Assembly: GCA_001896555.1 (NCBI GenBank)
Contig: MPOS01000028.1
Coordinates: 133,603-197,602 of the forward strand
Direction: 5' to 3'
Length of the DNA stretch: 64,000 bases
Source: Candidatus Phosphitivorax anaerolimi
Lineage (GTDB): Bacteria > Desulfobacterota > Desulfomonilia > UBA1062
Positions 8,552 through 19,519 of the stretch are shown piece after piece. The position numbers were made by a program, and so were the translations under genes. Position 1 is the first letter of the stretch. Every line of letters starts with the position of its first letter. The notes under the pieces are model-generated. The model saw only the letters and a list, made by a program, of their open reading frames with translations, was not told the DNA's origin and ran no database searches.

Positions 8552-11500
8552 TGCAGCTCCACCGAAGAGCTGCCGAGCAGCTCTCCCAGTCTGCAGATCA
8601 CGTCGCGCGTCGGCGTGACCATGTATTCCCTGCCCGCTTCGATGAGCACGAGCCCCTCTGTGGTATCGACCTCAAAGCAGATCTGGCAGTTTCCCTTGGA
8701 GCCGGCGATGGCCTCTTTGATCGCGCGGATGTCATCAGACCCGGTGCCCGGCGGGAGGTGCAGGACGATCCTGCGCGCCAGAATCGACTCCGCCTGTTCG
8801 ATTGGATAGACCTCTTCGGCGACGAGGTCAACCTGGGTGTTGTCGTTCTCGCCGGCCTCGCCCTCTGCTGTGCCGTTGATCCTGGCCTTGATCACCACAG
8901 GCGCGTTGTCTCTGATGATGTCCTGGTATTCGCTGAAGCACTGGGGGAAAAACACCACCGGTGCCGATCCATGAAGGTCTTCGATGAATCCCCGGGCCAT
9001 GGGTGCCCCTTTTTTGGTTCTGGTGACATTCACCTCACCCAGGACCCCTGCCAGAATCACCATGCCGTGGGCGTCCGCAAGCCCCTGGGTGGTTGTGGTT
9101 GCGTATTTTTCGATGAGATCGGTATACCGCTTCAGGGGATGGCCCGAGATGTAGAAGCCCACGCTCTCCTTTTCCATCATGAGCTTCTCGTTCTCTGAGA
9201 AATCCGGGATGTCGGGCAGCTCGATGGTGTCGTCCGCATTGTCCTCGGAGAATTCTTCCAGGCTGAAGAGGGTCTCCTGACCGGCCAGCCTGTCCCGGGC
9301 TTTCCGCTGCGCCTCGTCGAGCAGGGCGTCGAGGGCCTCAAGGAGCGCCCTGCGGTTGGGATAGACGCTGTCGAATGCACCCACCTGGATAAGGGCCTCG
9401 ACCACGCGGCGGTTGACCTTGGTGAGCGCCATGCGTTCCAGGAAGTTGCCGAGGTCGGTGAACCTGCCTCCGCGGTCTCGCTCCTTGAGGATCACCTCCA
9501 CGGCAGCCATGCCCACGTTCTTGATCCCGGCCAGCCCGAAGCGGATCCCCTCGTCGGTGGTGATGAATTCCCAGCTGCTCTCGTTGATGTCCGGGCACAG
9601 GATCGGGACACCCTTTGCCTTGCACTCCGAGAGGTGCCGGGTCATCTTGTCGGTGTTGCCCAGATCGAGCGTGAGGTTCGCGGCCATGAACTCGCGGAAA
9701 TAGTGCGCCTTGAGATAGGCGGTCTGATAGGCCACCAGGGCGTAGGCTGCTGCGTGGGACTTGTTGAACCCGTAGTTTGCGAACTTTTCCATGAGGTCGA
9801 AGATCTCGACCGCCACCTGCTGGGTCACTCCATTCTTGACCGCGCCCTCTACGAATATCTCGCGGTGCTGGGCCATCTCGGCGGGGATCTTCTTGCCCAT
9901 GGCGCGCCTGAGCAGGTCGGCCTTGCCCAGGGAATAGCCGGCCAGCTTCTGCGCGATCTGCATGACCTGCTCCTGGTAGACGATGATCCCATAGGTTTCT
10001 TTCAGGATGGGTTCGAGCAGGGGATGTGGATACTCGATCTTTTCCCTGCCGTGCTTGCGGTCCGTGTAGGAGGGGATGAGATCCATGGGACCCGGCCGGT
10101 AGAGGGCCACCGCGGCGATGATGTCTTCGAACTTCTCGGGCCTGAGCCGTTTGAGCATCTGCTTCATGCCCGAGCTTTCGAGCTGGAACACGCTGGAGGT
10201 GTCGCCGTCGCTGATGAGCTCATAGGTGGCCGCATCATCCAGGGGGATGTTCGAAATGTCCAAGTCGATGCCCCGGCTTTTCAGGATTTCAAGCGCCTTC
10301 TGGATCACGGTGAGCGTCTTCAACCCCAGCATGTCGAGCTTGATGAGCCCCACCTGTTCCACGCGCTTCATGTCGTACTGGCTGATGAGCATGCCTTTTT
10401 TGTCCATGTAGACCGGGATATGCTCAACCAGGGGCCGCGAGTCGGATATGACCACGCCTCCCGCATGCACCGAGGCGTGCCGGCTCAAGCCCTCCAGGGA
10501 CCGGGCGATGGTGATGAGCCGCGAGACCATGGGATCGCTCTCCATGAGCTGTTTGAGCCTGGGCTCGACCTTCAGGGCCTCTTCAAGGGTGATGTTCAGA
10601 TCGTTGGGGATGAGCTTGGCGATCCTATCGACATCGCCGTAGCTCATGCCGAGCACCCGGCCCACATCCCTGATCACGGCCTTGGCCTTCATGTTCCCGA
10701 AGGTGGTGATCTGGCAGACGTACTCGGGTCCGTATTTGTTCTTGACGTACTCGATCACCTCATCCCGCCTGCTCTGGCAGAAGTCCACATCGATATCGGG
10801 CATGCTCTTGCGCTCGGGGTTGAGAAACCGCTCGAACAGGAGGTTCCAGCGGATGGGGTCGATGTCGGTGATGCCCAGAGCGTACGCGACAAGCGACCCG
10901 GCCGCGCTGCCCCTGCCCGGACCCACCGGGATGCCGTTGGCCTTTGCATACTGGATGTAGTCGGCCACGATCAGGAAATAGCCCGCGAAACCCATAGACC
11001 GGATGATCCCGAGCTCTTCCTCGAGCCGTTTGGCATATTCATCCGGGATCTCACCCTCCATCCGCGCCTTCAGACCCGACCACGCCTTCTGATCGATGAG
11101 CTCTTCCAAGGTCGTGCCCTTTTCGGTGGGGTACACAGGGAAGTGGTACCTCCCCTTGGGCAGCTCCAGTCTGCACCGGGCGGCCACCTCGATGGTGGCG
11201 TCCAGGGCCTGGGGAATCCAGTGAAAGTACTCCTCCATCTCCTGGGGGCTCTTGAGATAGAGCTGGTCTGTCTCGAAGCTCATCCGGCCCTTGTCGTGCA
11301 GGGTCGTCTGCGTCTGGATGCAGAGCAGGGCCTCGTGGGCCTTGGCATCGCTCTGGAGCAGGTAGTGGCAGTCGTTGGTTGCCACAACCGGCAGCCCGCG
11401 GCGGCCTGCCAGCTCGACGAGCTGGTGGTTGAGGGTTTCCTGGTCTGCCAGGCCGTTTGCCTGGATCTCGATATAGAACCGGCCGTCAAAGGTCCTGCAG

Positions 11501-11985
11501 TAGAACTCCAGGGCGTCGTTCACCCGCTCGTCGTTGCCCCTGAACAGCCAGTAGGGGACCTCTCCCTGCAGGCAGGCGCTCAGGGCGATCAGGCCTTGGT
11601 TGAGCTCGGAGAGGGCTGCCCGGTCTATGCGCGGCTTGTAGTAGAACCCGTCCACATGGGCCATGGACACCAGCTTGATGAGGTTGCGATAGCCCTGCTC
11701 GTCCTGGGCGAGCAGCACGAGGTGGTAGTTCTTGGGCATGCCCGGGATCAGCTCGCGGGACCTCATCTCGCCCGGGGCGACGTATACCTCGCAGCCGATG
11801 ATGGGCTTGATCCCGGCCTTGTCCGCCTTGTCGTAGAACTCCATGGCGCCATAGAGCACGCCATGGTCGGTGATGGCCACAGCCTCCTGCCCGAAGAGCT
11901 TTGTCTTGTCCACGAGATCATGGATGCGGATCGCGCCGTCCAGGAGGCTATACTGGGTGTGGCAGTGGAGGTGGACAAAGCCCAT
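8548..11985 (-). CDS. dnaE: DNA polymerase III subunit alpha
   Basis: A 1145-residue replicative polymerase. In order: an N-terminal PHP domain (FVHLHCHTQYSLLDGAIRI; AITDHGVLYG), the palm with catalytic aspartates in PDIDVDFCQSRR (about residue 395), the finger and beta-binding region, a helix-hairpin-helix segment (NVGMAAVEVILKERD), an OB-fold (VILAGVLGEV) and a C-terminal tau-binding domain. Length is typical of DnaE1. The PHP metal ligands look intact, which in many bacteria goes with an intrinsic proofreading nuclease; this is inference. It lies between guaB and accA, 7 bp after guaB. Confidence 0.98.
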   Translation of the reverse strand: MGFVHLHCHTQYSLLDGAIRIHDLVDKTKLFGQEAVAITDHGVLYGAMEFYDKADKAGIKPIIGCEVYVAPGEMRSRELIPGMPKNYHLVLLAQDEQGYRNLIKLVSMAHVDGFYYKPRIDRAALSELNQGLIALSACLQGEVPYWLFRGNDERVNDALEFYCRTFDGRFYIEIQANGLADQETLNHQLVELAGRRGLPVVATNDCHYLLQSDAKAHEALLCIQTQTTLHDKGRMSFETDQLYLKSPQEMEEYFHWIPQALDATIEVAARCRLELPKGRYHFPVYPTEKGTTLEELIDQKAWSGLKARMEGEIPDEYAKRLEEELGIIRSMGFAGYFLIVADYIQYAKANGIPVGPGRGSAAGSLVAYALGITDIDPIRWNLLFERFLNPERKSMPDIDVDFCQSRRDEVIEYVKNKYGPEYVCQITTFGNMKAKAVIRDVGRVLGMSYGDVDRIAKLIPNDLNITLEEALKVEPRLKQLMESDPMVSRLITIARSLEGLSRHASVHAGGVVISDSRPLVEHIPVYMDKKGMLISQYDMKRVEQVGLIKLDMLGLKTLTVIQKALEILKSRGIDLDISNIPLDDAATYELISDGDTSSVFQLESSGMKQMLKRLRPEKFEDIIAAVALYRPGPMDLIPSYTDRKHGREKIEYPHPLLEPILKETYGIIVYQEQVMQIAQKLAGYSLGKADLLRRAMGKKIPAEMAQHREIFVEGAVKNGVTQQVAVEIFDLMEKFANYGFNKSHAAAYALVAYQTAYLKAHYFREFMAANLTLDLGNTDKMTRHLSECKAKGVPILCPDINESSWEFITTDEGIRFGLAGIKNVGMAAVEVILKERDRGGRFTDLGNFLERMALTKVNRRVVEALIQVGAFDSVYPNRRALLEALDALLDEAQRKARDRLAGQETLFSLEEFSEDNADDTIELPDIPDFSENEKLMMEKESVGFYISGHPLKRYTDLIEKYATTTTQGLADAHGMVILAGVLGEVNVTRTKKGAPMARGFIEDLHGSAPVVFFPQCFSEYQDIIRDNAPVVIKARINGTAEGEAGENDNTQVDLVAEEVYPIEQAESILARRIVLHLPPGTGSDDIRAIKEAIAGSKGNCQICFEVDTTEGLVLIEAGREYMVTPTRDVICRLGELLGSSSVELQ

Positions 11986-11992
11986 GGCCCGC

Positions 11993-14337
<2,345 letters not shown>

Positions 14338-14640
14338 ATCAGTTGATGAACTTGGTATGTCTCAAGTTGGTCAATGTTTATACAACCAAAGGTTATCAAG
14401 CAAGTACAAAATGATCCGGACCGGCTGGAGCAGGTCATTTTCCGTAAGCGGCATGATCTTTGGCATGCGCCTTCCCGGTGCGGTTCACTGGGAACCTGCA
14501 AGATACGGCTTTTCAGTGCCGATCAGCCGGTCCCGGAAAGCCGGCCGATGATCGAATCCGGAGGCAATACCAGGAAACCGTGAAAGAATTTGAGGATGTC
14601 CGGGCCGACTGCCAGACAATCCATGATGACTGCCTGCATA
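14338..14640. other. Intergenic region, no gene seen
   Basis: About 300 bp between the thioesterase gene and sppA, both on the minus strand. It should hold the promoter of the sppA operon. AT-rich sequence at 14340-14420 is suggestive, but no convincing -35/-10 pair was found. Short open frames on either strand lack ribosome binding sites. Confidence 0.5.
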
Positions 14641-15075
14641 CTACCCGTAGCCGATCTCTTTCGACAACGGGATCTTGCTCCTCATGAAAACCCCGTTGCC
14701 CCGTCCGATCTCCCGCTCATCCGAGTCGTATGCTACGGCCTCCGCAATATATTGTGTCCTGTTTTGGTATACGACCTTGCCCACAGCACGGATGACGCCG
14801 TTTGAAACCGGCCGGGTCAGGTAGGTTGTGAAGCTTGTGGTAAGTACAAATACGTCTCTGACCAAAGAATTGACGGCAAAAAACGCAGCATTATCAAGTA
14901 CGAGGAAATAAAGGGCACCGTGCAGGGCACCTGCTGCATGGAAAAGATCCTCTCTTATGGGAAGCGTTATCACTGCCTCTCCATGCCGAATGATTGCCCT
15001 GGCCCCTGTCTTTATGACAAACGGTGCAGAATGCATCATGTTTTCAAGTCTTTTGAAGTGGTCAAGATCCTGCAT
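14641..15075 (-). CDS. PaaI/hotdog-fold thioesterase
   Basis: A 144-residue hotdog-fold protein resembling PaaI-type acyl-CoA thioesterases, which hydrolyse CoA thioesters. The segment GALHGALYFLVLDNAAFFAV matches the central hotdog helix, where family members carry the catalytic acid and H-G motif; FVLTTSFTTYLTRPVSNGVI is the following strand pair. The start at 15075 is chosen because family members begin close to this point. It follows an acyl-CoA dehydrogenase and a MarR regulator on the same strand (75 bp gap), suggesting one acyl-CoA catabolic or detoxifying unit. Confidence 0.8.
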   Translation of the reverse strand: MQDLDHFKRLENMMHSAPFVIKTGARAIIRHGEAVITLPIREDLFHAAGALHGALYFLVLDNAAFFAVNSLVRDVFVLTTSFTTYLTRPVSNGVIRAVGKVVYQNRTQYIAEAVAYDSDEREIGRGNGVFMRSKIPLSKEIGYG

Positions 15076-15150
15076 TGTGAATACCTCGTAGCACTGAGAC
15101 CTTCCTGAATGCACCGTTTTCTTTCATTGACGGCTCCCACAAGCCATGCC

Positions 15151-16302
15151 TTAAAGGAACCGTGCGATAACGTTTTTCTGAATCTCCGAAGTACCGCCTG
15201 CATAGAGCGAGAGATAACTCTCCCTGAGATACCTCTGCATCCGGTACTCCATGGAATATCCTCTTCCGCCGAATATCTGCATGCCCTTGCGGGCAATGTC
15301 GTTGAGTGTTTCGGAGCAGAACAGCTTGGCCATGCAGATCTCTTTGAAGCAGTCCTTTCCCGCAGACTTCATCCATGCCGCGTGATAGGTCATCCATCTC
15401 ATCGCCTCGATTTGCGTTGCCATGTCCGCCAGTGCATGCTGGATCGCCTGAAATTTTATGATGGGTTTGCCGAATTGCTGCCGGTTTTTTGCAAATGCCG
15501 TGCATTCCCTTAATATGGTATCCGCACCGCCGAGACAGCTCGCTGCAACGCAGATCCGTTCGTACTCCGCGGTCCGGAAAAGCTGGAGAAGTCCATTGTT
15601 CAGCCACTCGGGCCCACCGAGGATATGCTCTTGACCAACCGATACATCCCGGTACTTCACCTCGCATGACGGGTAGGCGTTGCCCGCCAGCTTCGGGATA
15701 GGGGTGATGCTCAAGCCTTGCGACCCTGCAGGGACGATGAATATGCTCATCGCCTTCGAGGAGTCTGTCTGAGGCCCGGTGATCGTGACCGTGATGATAT
15801 AATCCGATACCGTGGCCCCGGAGGTCCAATATTTTGTCCCGTTTATGAGAAAGCGGTCACCCTGAAGCTTTGCCGAGGTCTTTATCGAACGTGCATCCGA
15901 TCCGGCTTCCGGTTCGGTAAGGGCAAAGGAGAATTGGAGCTCTCCCTTGAGCAGCTTCGGAAGGAACTCCTTCTTCTGGGAATCACTGCCGCAGTTGAGG
16001 ATTATGCTTCCGGCAAAGACAACATTGACCAGGTACATGTACACGGCGGTAAAACTGTTTCCGGCAAGCTGCTCGGCAATGAGCACGATATCCATGATGT
16101 CTCCGCTGGTCCCGCCGTATTCCGCGGGAAAGGAAATGCCCAGAAGGCCGTAGTCGGCCATCTTTCGATAAAGGTCCCCGGGAAAGACCCCGCTTTGATC
16201 CAGAGATGTCTCGAAATCAGGCGGGCATTCCCGTGCACAGAAATCAATGGCCTTTTGCCGGAGCGCTTGCTGCTCTGCAGATAATTCAAAAAACATGCTC
16301 AC
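15151..16302 (-). CDS. Acyl-CoA dehydrogenase
   Basis: A 383-residue FAD flavoenzyme that desaturates acyl-CoA between the alpha and beta carbons and passes electrons to ETF. Family signatures are FALTEPEAGSDA (about residue 127) and FGGRGYSMEYRMQRYLRE near the C terminus. The medium-chain-type catalytic Glu in the C-terminal YEGT position is replaced (LYAGGTSEIQ). A Glu at 248 in AEYERICVAASCLG aligns with the helix-G base of isovaleryl-CoA and long-chain enzymes, so the substrate may be branched or long-chain. That alignment is by eye. No ETF gene is adjacent. Confidence 0.92.
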   Translation of the reverse strand: MSMFFELSAEQQALRQKAIDFCARECPPDFETSLDQSGVFPGDLYRKMADYGLLGISFPAEYGGTSGDIMDIVLIAEQLAGNSFTAVYMYLVNVVFAGSIILNCGSDSQKKEFLPKLLKGELQFSFALTEPEAGSDARSIKTSAKLQGDRFLINGTKYWTSGATVSDYIITVTITGPQTDSSKAMSIFIVPAGSQGLSITPIPKLAGNAYPSCEVKYRDVSVGQEHILGGPEWLNNGLLQLFRTAEYERICVAASCLGGADTILRECTAFAKNRQQFGKPIIKFQAIQHALADMATQIEAMRWMTYHAAWMKSAGKDCFKEICMAKLFCSETLNDIARKGMQIFGGRGYSMEYRMQRYLRESYLSLYAGGTSEIQKNVIARFL

Positions 16303-16311
16303 CTCCTGTTA

Positions 16312-16734
16312 TCAGGAAAATCTGCTGATGATCTTCTGCAGGATCGTGCTGAACATACTGATTTCTTGTTCGGACAATCCTTCCTTGATGGCATTGTTGA
16401 ATTCTTTCGTCACAACCAGGCATTTCCGGGCCGCATCCTTCCCTGAATCGGTCAAACGAATGTTTATTGCGCGGCGGTCGGAAGCGGCTCTGCATCGCTC
16501 CACAAGGCCCTTATGCTCCAATCTGTCCACCAGCCCTGTAATCGCCGCCTTATCGAGCAGCAAGGCCCGGCTCAGCTCGCTCAAGAGGCACCCGTCGTGT
16601 TCCATCAGGTAATAGAGCGCCCCTGATTGGGCCGCCGTTATCCCTGCAGCTTTCATGAGAGCCTGATCAAGGCGGGTGAAGAGCCGATGCCGGGCTTGAC
16701 CGATGAGGAAGATGAACCTTTCATCCTTTTTCAA
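16312..16734 (-). CDS. MarR family transcriptional regulator
   Basis: A 140-residue winged-helix dimeric regulator. The DNA-binding core is visible (AQSGALYYLMEHDGCLLSEL, then LLLDKAAITGLVDRLEHKGL and the wing CRAASDRRAINIRLTDSGK). It begins the transcript that continues, nine bases on, into the acyl-CoA dehydrogenase and then the thioesterase. MarR proteins of such modules usually repress their own operon and are released by an acyl-CoA or aromatic ligand; here that is inferred from position and from the palindrome in its promoter. Confidence 0.93.
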   Translation of the reverse strand: MKKDERFIFLIGQARHRLFTRLDQALMKAAGITAAQSGALYYLMEHDGCLLSELSRALLLDKAAITGLVDRLEHKGLVERCRAASDRRAINIRLTDSGKDAARKCLVVTKEFNNAIKEGLSEQEISMFSTILQKIISRFS

Positions 16735-16764
16735 TCACCAACCCTCTCTTTCATTGTATCTTTT

Positions 16765-16795
16765 ATTAACATATAAATAGTTAATATGTCAACTA
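16765..16795 (-). promoter_or_regulatory. Promoter and probable MarR operator of the acyl-CoA operon
   Basis: On the minus strand TTGACA (16787-16792) is followed after 16 bp by GTTAAT (16765-16770). The palindrome TAGTT-N8-AACTA covers 16778-16795, and an ACATAT/ATATGT pair lies across the spacer. A palindrome over the -35 and spacer, 31 bp from the marR start codon, is where an autorepressing MarR binds. Confidence 0.6.
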
Positions 16796-16910
16796 TTAGA
16801 TATCTTCAAGAACCTCCGGTTACAAAAAAAGCATCAATCAAGGACTCCCAAAGCAGGAATATGTTTTCATGCAACAGAGTTCGATAAAAAGACAAGCGCA
16901 ATTGGAGAAA

Positions 16911-16960
16911 AAAGAAAGCGGCCTTTCCGCCGGAGAACCGGTGAAGAGAGGCCGCTTTTT
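16911..16960 (-). terminator. Intrinsic terminator of rpsA
   Basis: On the minus strand AAAAAGCGGCCTCTC and GAAAGGCCGCTTTCTTTTTT form a hairpin with GCGGCC paired to GGCCGC, ending in a T-run. It begins 21 bases past the rpsA stop. A T-run also lies on the other side, so it could act in both directions. Confidence 0.85.
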
Positions 16961-16981
16961 AATACCGTGATCAGTGGCTCT

Positions 16982-18772
16982 TTAAGAGCCTTTGTTCTTG
17001 TCCTGCAGGCCCTTGAGGAGCTCGCCGAGATTCGTGCCGACCTTCTCGGAGGTCTTCTCGTGGCTTGCCGTGATCTTTTTGTCCTGGGCTTCTTCCAGGG
17101 CCTTGATGGAGAGACCGATCTTCTTGTTCTCCGGGCTCAGGCGCAGGACCATGGCCTCGACCTCCTGGCCCACGGAGAGCACCGATGAGAGGTTTTCGAT
17201 CTTGTTGCTGCTCACCTCGGAGATGTGGATCATCCCCTCCACCCCTTCGCGGATCTCTACGAACGCGCCGAAATCCGTCAGGGAGGTGATTCTACCGGTG
17301 ATCACTGAGCCTACCGGGTGCTCGTTGGCCACCTGGGTCCAGGGATCGGGACTCAGTTGCTTGATGCCGAGAGAGAACTTCTCGTTGTCGGGGTCAACGG
17401 TGAGCACCTTGGCCTTCACCACGTCGCCCTTCTTGTAGAGCTCGCGGGGGTTCTTCACCTTGGGGTCCCAGGTCAGGTCGGATACGTGGACGAGCCCGTC
17501 GATGTCTATGTTTTCATCCACACTGACGAACAGACCGAAGTCAGTCACGTTCTTGATCGTAGCATCCACGACCGTTCCCGGAGGATAGTATTCATAGAGA
17601 AGATCCCAGGGATTCGGCGAGGCCTGTTTGAGACCCAGCGAGATCCTCCGGTTTTCCTGGTCGACGCCGAGGACGACCACGTCCACTTGCTGGCCCTCTT
17701 CGAGGATGGTCGAAGGATGCCGCATTCTCTTGGTCCAGAACATCTCGGAGATGTGGACCAGACCCTCTACACCTTCTTCGATCTCCACGAATGCGCCGTA
17801 GTTCGTGATGGACGTCACCTTGCCGGAGACCTTCTTCCCGATGGGATAGCGGTATTCGAGCCCCTCCCACGGGTCTGGTGTGAGCTGCTTGGTGCCCAGC
17901 GAGATCTTCTCCGTCTCCGGATCGAACTCGATGACCTTGACCTTGATCACGTCACCCGGCGACACCTTTTCCTTGGGATCCTTGAGCTTGCCCCAAGACA
18001 TGTCGGTGATGTGGAGCAGGCCGTCGATCCCGCCGATATCCACAAAGGCCCCGTAGGCCATGATGTTCTTCACCGTGCCTTCGACCACGTCACCCTTTGA
18101 CAGGGTGGCGATGAGTTTCTTCTTTTTCTCTTCCCGCTCACGCTCCAGCACCTCGCGGTGGCTCACCACCACGTTGTTCTTCTTCCGGTTGAACTTGATG
18201 ATCGATACCTCGATGGTCTTGCCCACCATCTTTTCCAGCTCTGACTCGGAAACCGGGCTGAGCGTGGCCTGCGAGGTGGGGAGGAATGCGGGCACGCCGA
18301 TATCCACGGTGAGGCCGCCCTTGATCCGTTCGACCACCTTGCCTTTGAGAGTTTGGTTTTCCTGGTAGGCCTTGACGATATCGTCCCAGACCTTGATCCG
18401 CTGGGCCTTTTCCTTGCTGAGCCGGATGAAGCCCTTGGCGTTGTTGATGCTCTCGACGAGCACCTCGACCTCGTCGCCAACGGAAACGGTGATGGCCCCG
18501 TTCTCATCGATAAACTCGCGGATCGGCGCCTGCCCTTCCATCTTCCTCCCGATATCGATCATGATATATTCAGTTCCCACCTGTACAACCGTCCCGGTGA
18601 CCACCGAGCCGGTGGAAACACGTTTGTCGATGGTTTCTTCATAGAGAGCTTCCAATTCCAGGTTCTTATCGAATTCTCCCGATTCTTCCTGAGTGTTCGT
18701 GCTCTCTGTCATTTCCTCCTTGATCTCTTTCACTTCTTTCTGATCTGTTTTGGTTTCTTCGAGACTGTACAT
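16982..18772 (-). CDS. rpsA: 30S ribosomal protein S1
   Basis: A 596-residue RNA-binding protein of the small subunit that recruits mRNA. Six S1 domains are visible, the last four strongly repeated with the pattern G-x-V-x-x-I-x-x-x-G-A-F-V-x-I and L-V-H-I-S-x-M/L (for example ITNYGAFVEIEEGVEGLVHI and LTDFGAFVEIREGVEGMIHI). An acidic N-terminal extension of about 45 residues makes it longer than the 557-residue E. coli protein. It has its own promoter-like sequence and a clear terminator, so it appears monocistronic. Confidence 0.97.
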   Translation of the reverse strand: MYSLEETKTDQKEVKEIKEEMTESTNTQEESGEFDKNLELEALYEETIDKRVSTGSVVTGTVVQVGTEYIMIDIGRKMEGQAPIREFIDENGAITVSVGDEVEVLVESINNAKGFIRLSKEKAQRIKVWDDIVKAYQENQTLKGKVVERIKGGLTVDIGVPAFLPTSQATLSPVSESELEKMVGKTIEVSIIKFNRKKNNVVVSHREVLEREREEKKKKLIATLSKGDVVEGTVKNIMAYGAFVDIGGIDGLLHITDMSWGKLKDPKEKVSPGDVIKVKVIEFDPETEKISLGTKQLTPDPWEGLEYRYPIGKKVSGKVTSITNYGAFVEIEEGVEGLVHISEMFWTKRMRHPSTILEEGQQVDVVVLGVDQENRRISLGLKQASPNPWDLLYEYYPPGTVVDATIKNVTDFGLFVSVDENIDIDGLVHVSDLTWDPKVKNPRELYKKGDVVKAKVLTVDPDNEKFSLGIKQLSPDPWTQVANEHPVGSVITGRITSLTDFGAFVEIREGVEGMIHISEVSSNKIENLSSVLSVGQEVEAMVLRLSPENKKIGLSIKALEEAQDKKITASHEKTSEKVGTNLGELLKGLQDKNKGS

Positions 18773-18821
18773 CGTTAGTAACCCCCTGTCCGTCGTTCCT
18801 TATTCCTCGATAAGTTGGCAT

Positions 18822-18850
18822 CCTATACAATATAGATATGCAAAAGACAA
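18822..18850 (-). promoter_or_regulatory. Possible sigma-70 promoter of rpsA
   Basis: Minus strand TTGTCT (18845-18850), 17 bp spacer, TATAGG (18822-18827), about 50 bp before the rpsA start. The -35 matches four of six and the -10 four of six. Position is good, sequence only moderate. Confidence 0.4.
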
Positions 18851-18983
18851 GCCTTTAATCGGCCCTTCCTGGCAGATCGGCATCAAAAAAGCACCGGGCG
18901 CGTTTTGATAAGGGGAATTGGCGCAAGCACCAGTCCCCACCGTACGGCCCGTTTTTTTGCCGGGATGCCGGCAGGGGAAATAC

Positions 18984-19409
18984 CTAATCGAGCGGATTCT
19001 TCTTTTTCTGCTGACTGGAGGGATCCTTCAGCGCCTTTTCCAGGTCGCTGAAAATCCGCTTCTTGTCTTTGTTCTCTCCCAGCGACTGCTCGATCTCCCT
19101 GAGTCTCGAATCCCGGCGGCTCTGAAACCGGCTTATCTCATCGGCCATTTTCGGCGCCTGCTCGTGGCGGGGCAGGGCTTCGATCCTGGTATGGTCCCCG
19201 ATCCCGTAGCGGCACTCCGCGCCTGATACCACTGCAGTGACGATCTTCTCGTCGCAGAGCCTGCGCGCCATCAGGGACAGTTCTTCTTCCGACACTTTCA
19301 GGATCTGAGCCAACCCTCCCAGTGTAGGCGGCCTGCCGTGGAGATGCTCGTGTATGCGTATCCCGGCGATAAAAAGATGTGCACCTTCATAGAGATCTTT
19401 GAGCATCAT
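18984..19409 (-). CDS. Hypothetical protein, 141 aa, winged-helix-like
   Basis: I do not recognise this protein. The first 75 residues (TLGGLAQILKVSEEELSLMA, then RRLCDEKIVTAVVSGAECRY) look like a small winged-helix domain. The rest is a charged helix, probably coiled coil, ending in a lysine-rich tail (SSQQKKKNPLD). There is no signal peptide or membrane segment. It is divergent from the LysM gene with 110 bp between them, and lies upstream of rpsA on the same strand but about 210 bp away. Confidence 0.65.
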   Translation of the reverse strand: MMLKDLYEGAHLFIAGIRIHEHLHGRPPTLGGLAQILKVSEEELSLMARRLCDEKIVTAVVSGAECRYGIGDHTRIEALPRHEQAPKMADEISRFQSRRDSRLREIEQSLGENKDKKRIFSDLEKALKDPSSQQKKKNPLD

Positions 19410-19519
19410 GGGTTTTCTCTATAAGAAAGCGCTGTTCGATGCAACAATGATTCAAGAATACCTTCTTGGGCGCCGATATATTTTCCAAACACTGCCGCCT
19501 TAAAAAAGGAGGAAACGAT

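Noticed and set aside
14374-14687. Small plus-strand frames upstream of sppA
   Set aside because: Three frames overlap one another, none with a ribosome binding site or recognisable protein features.
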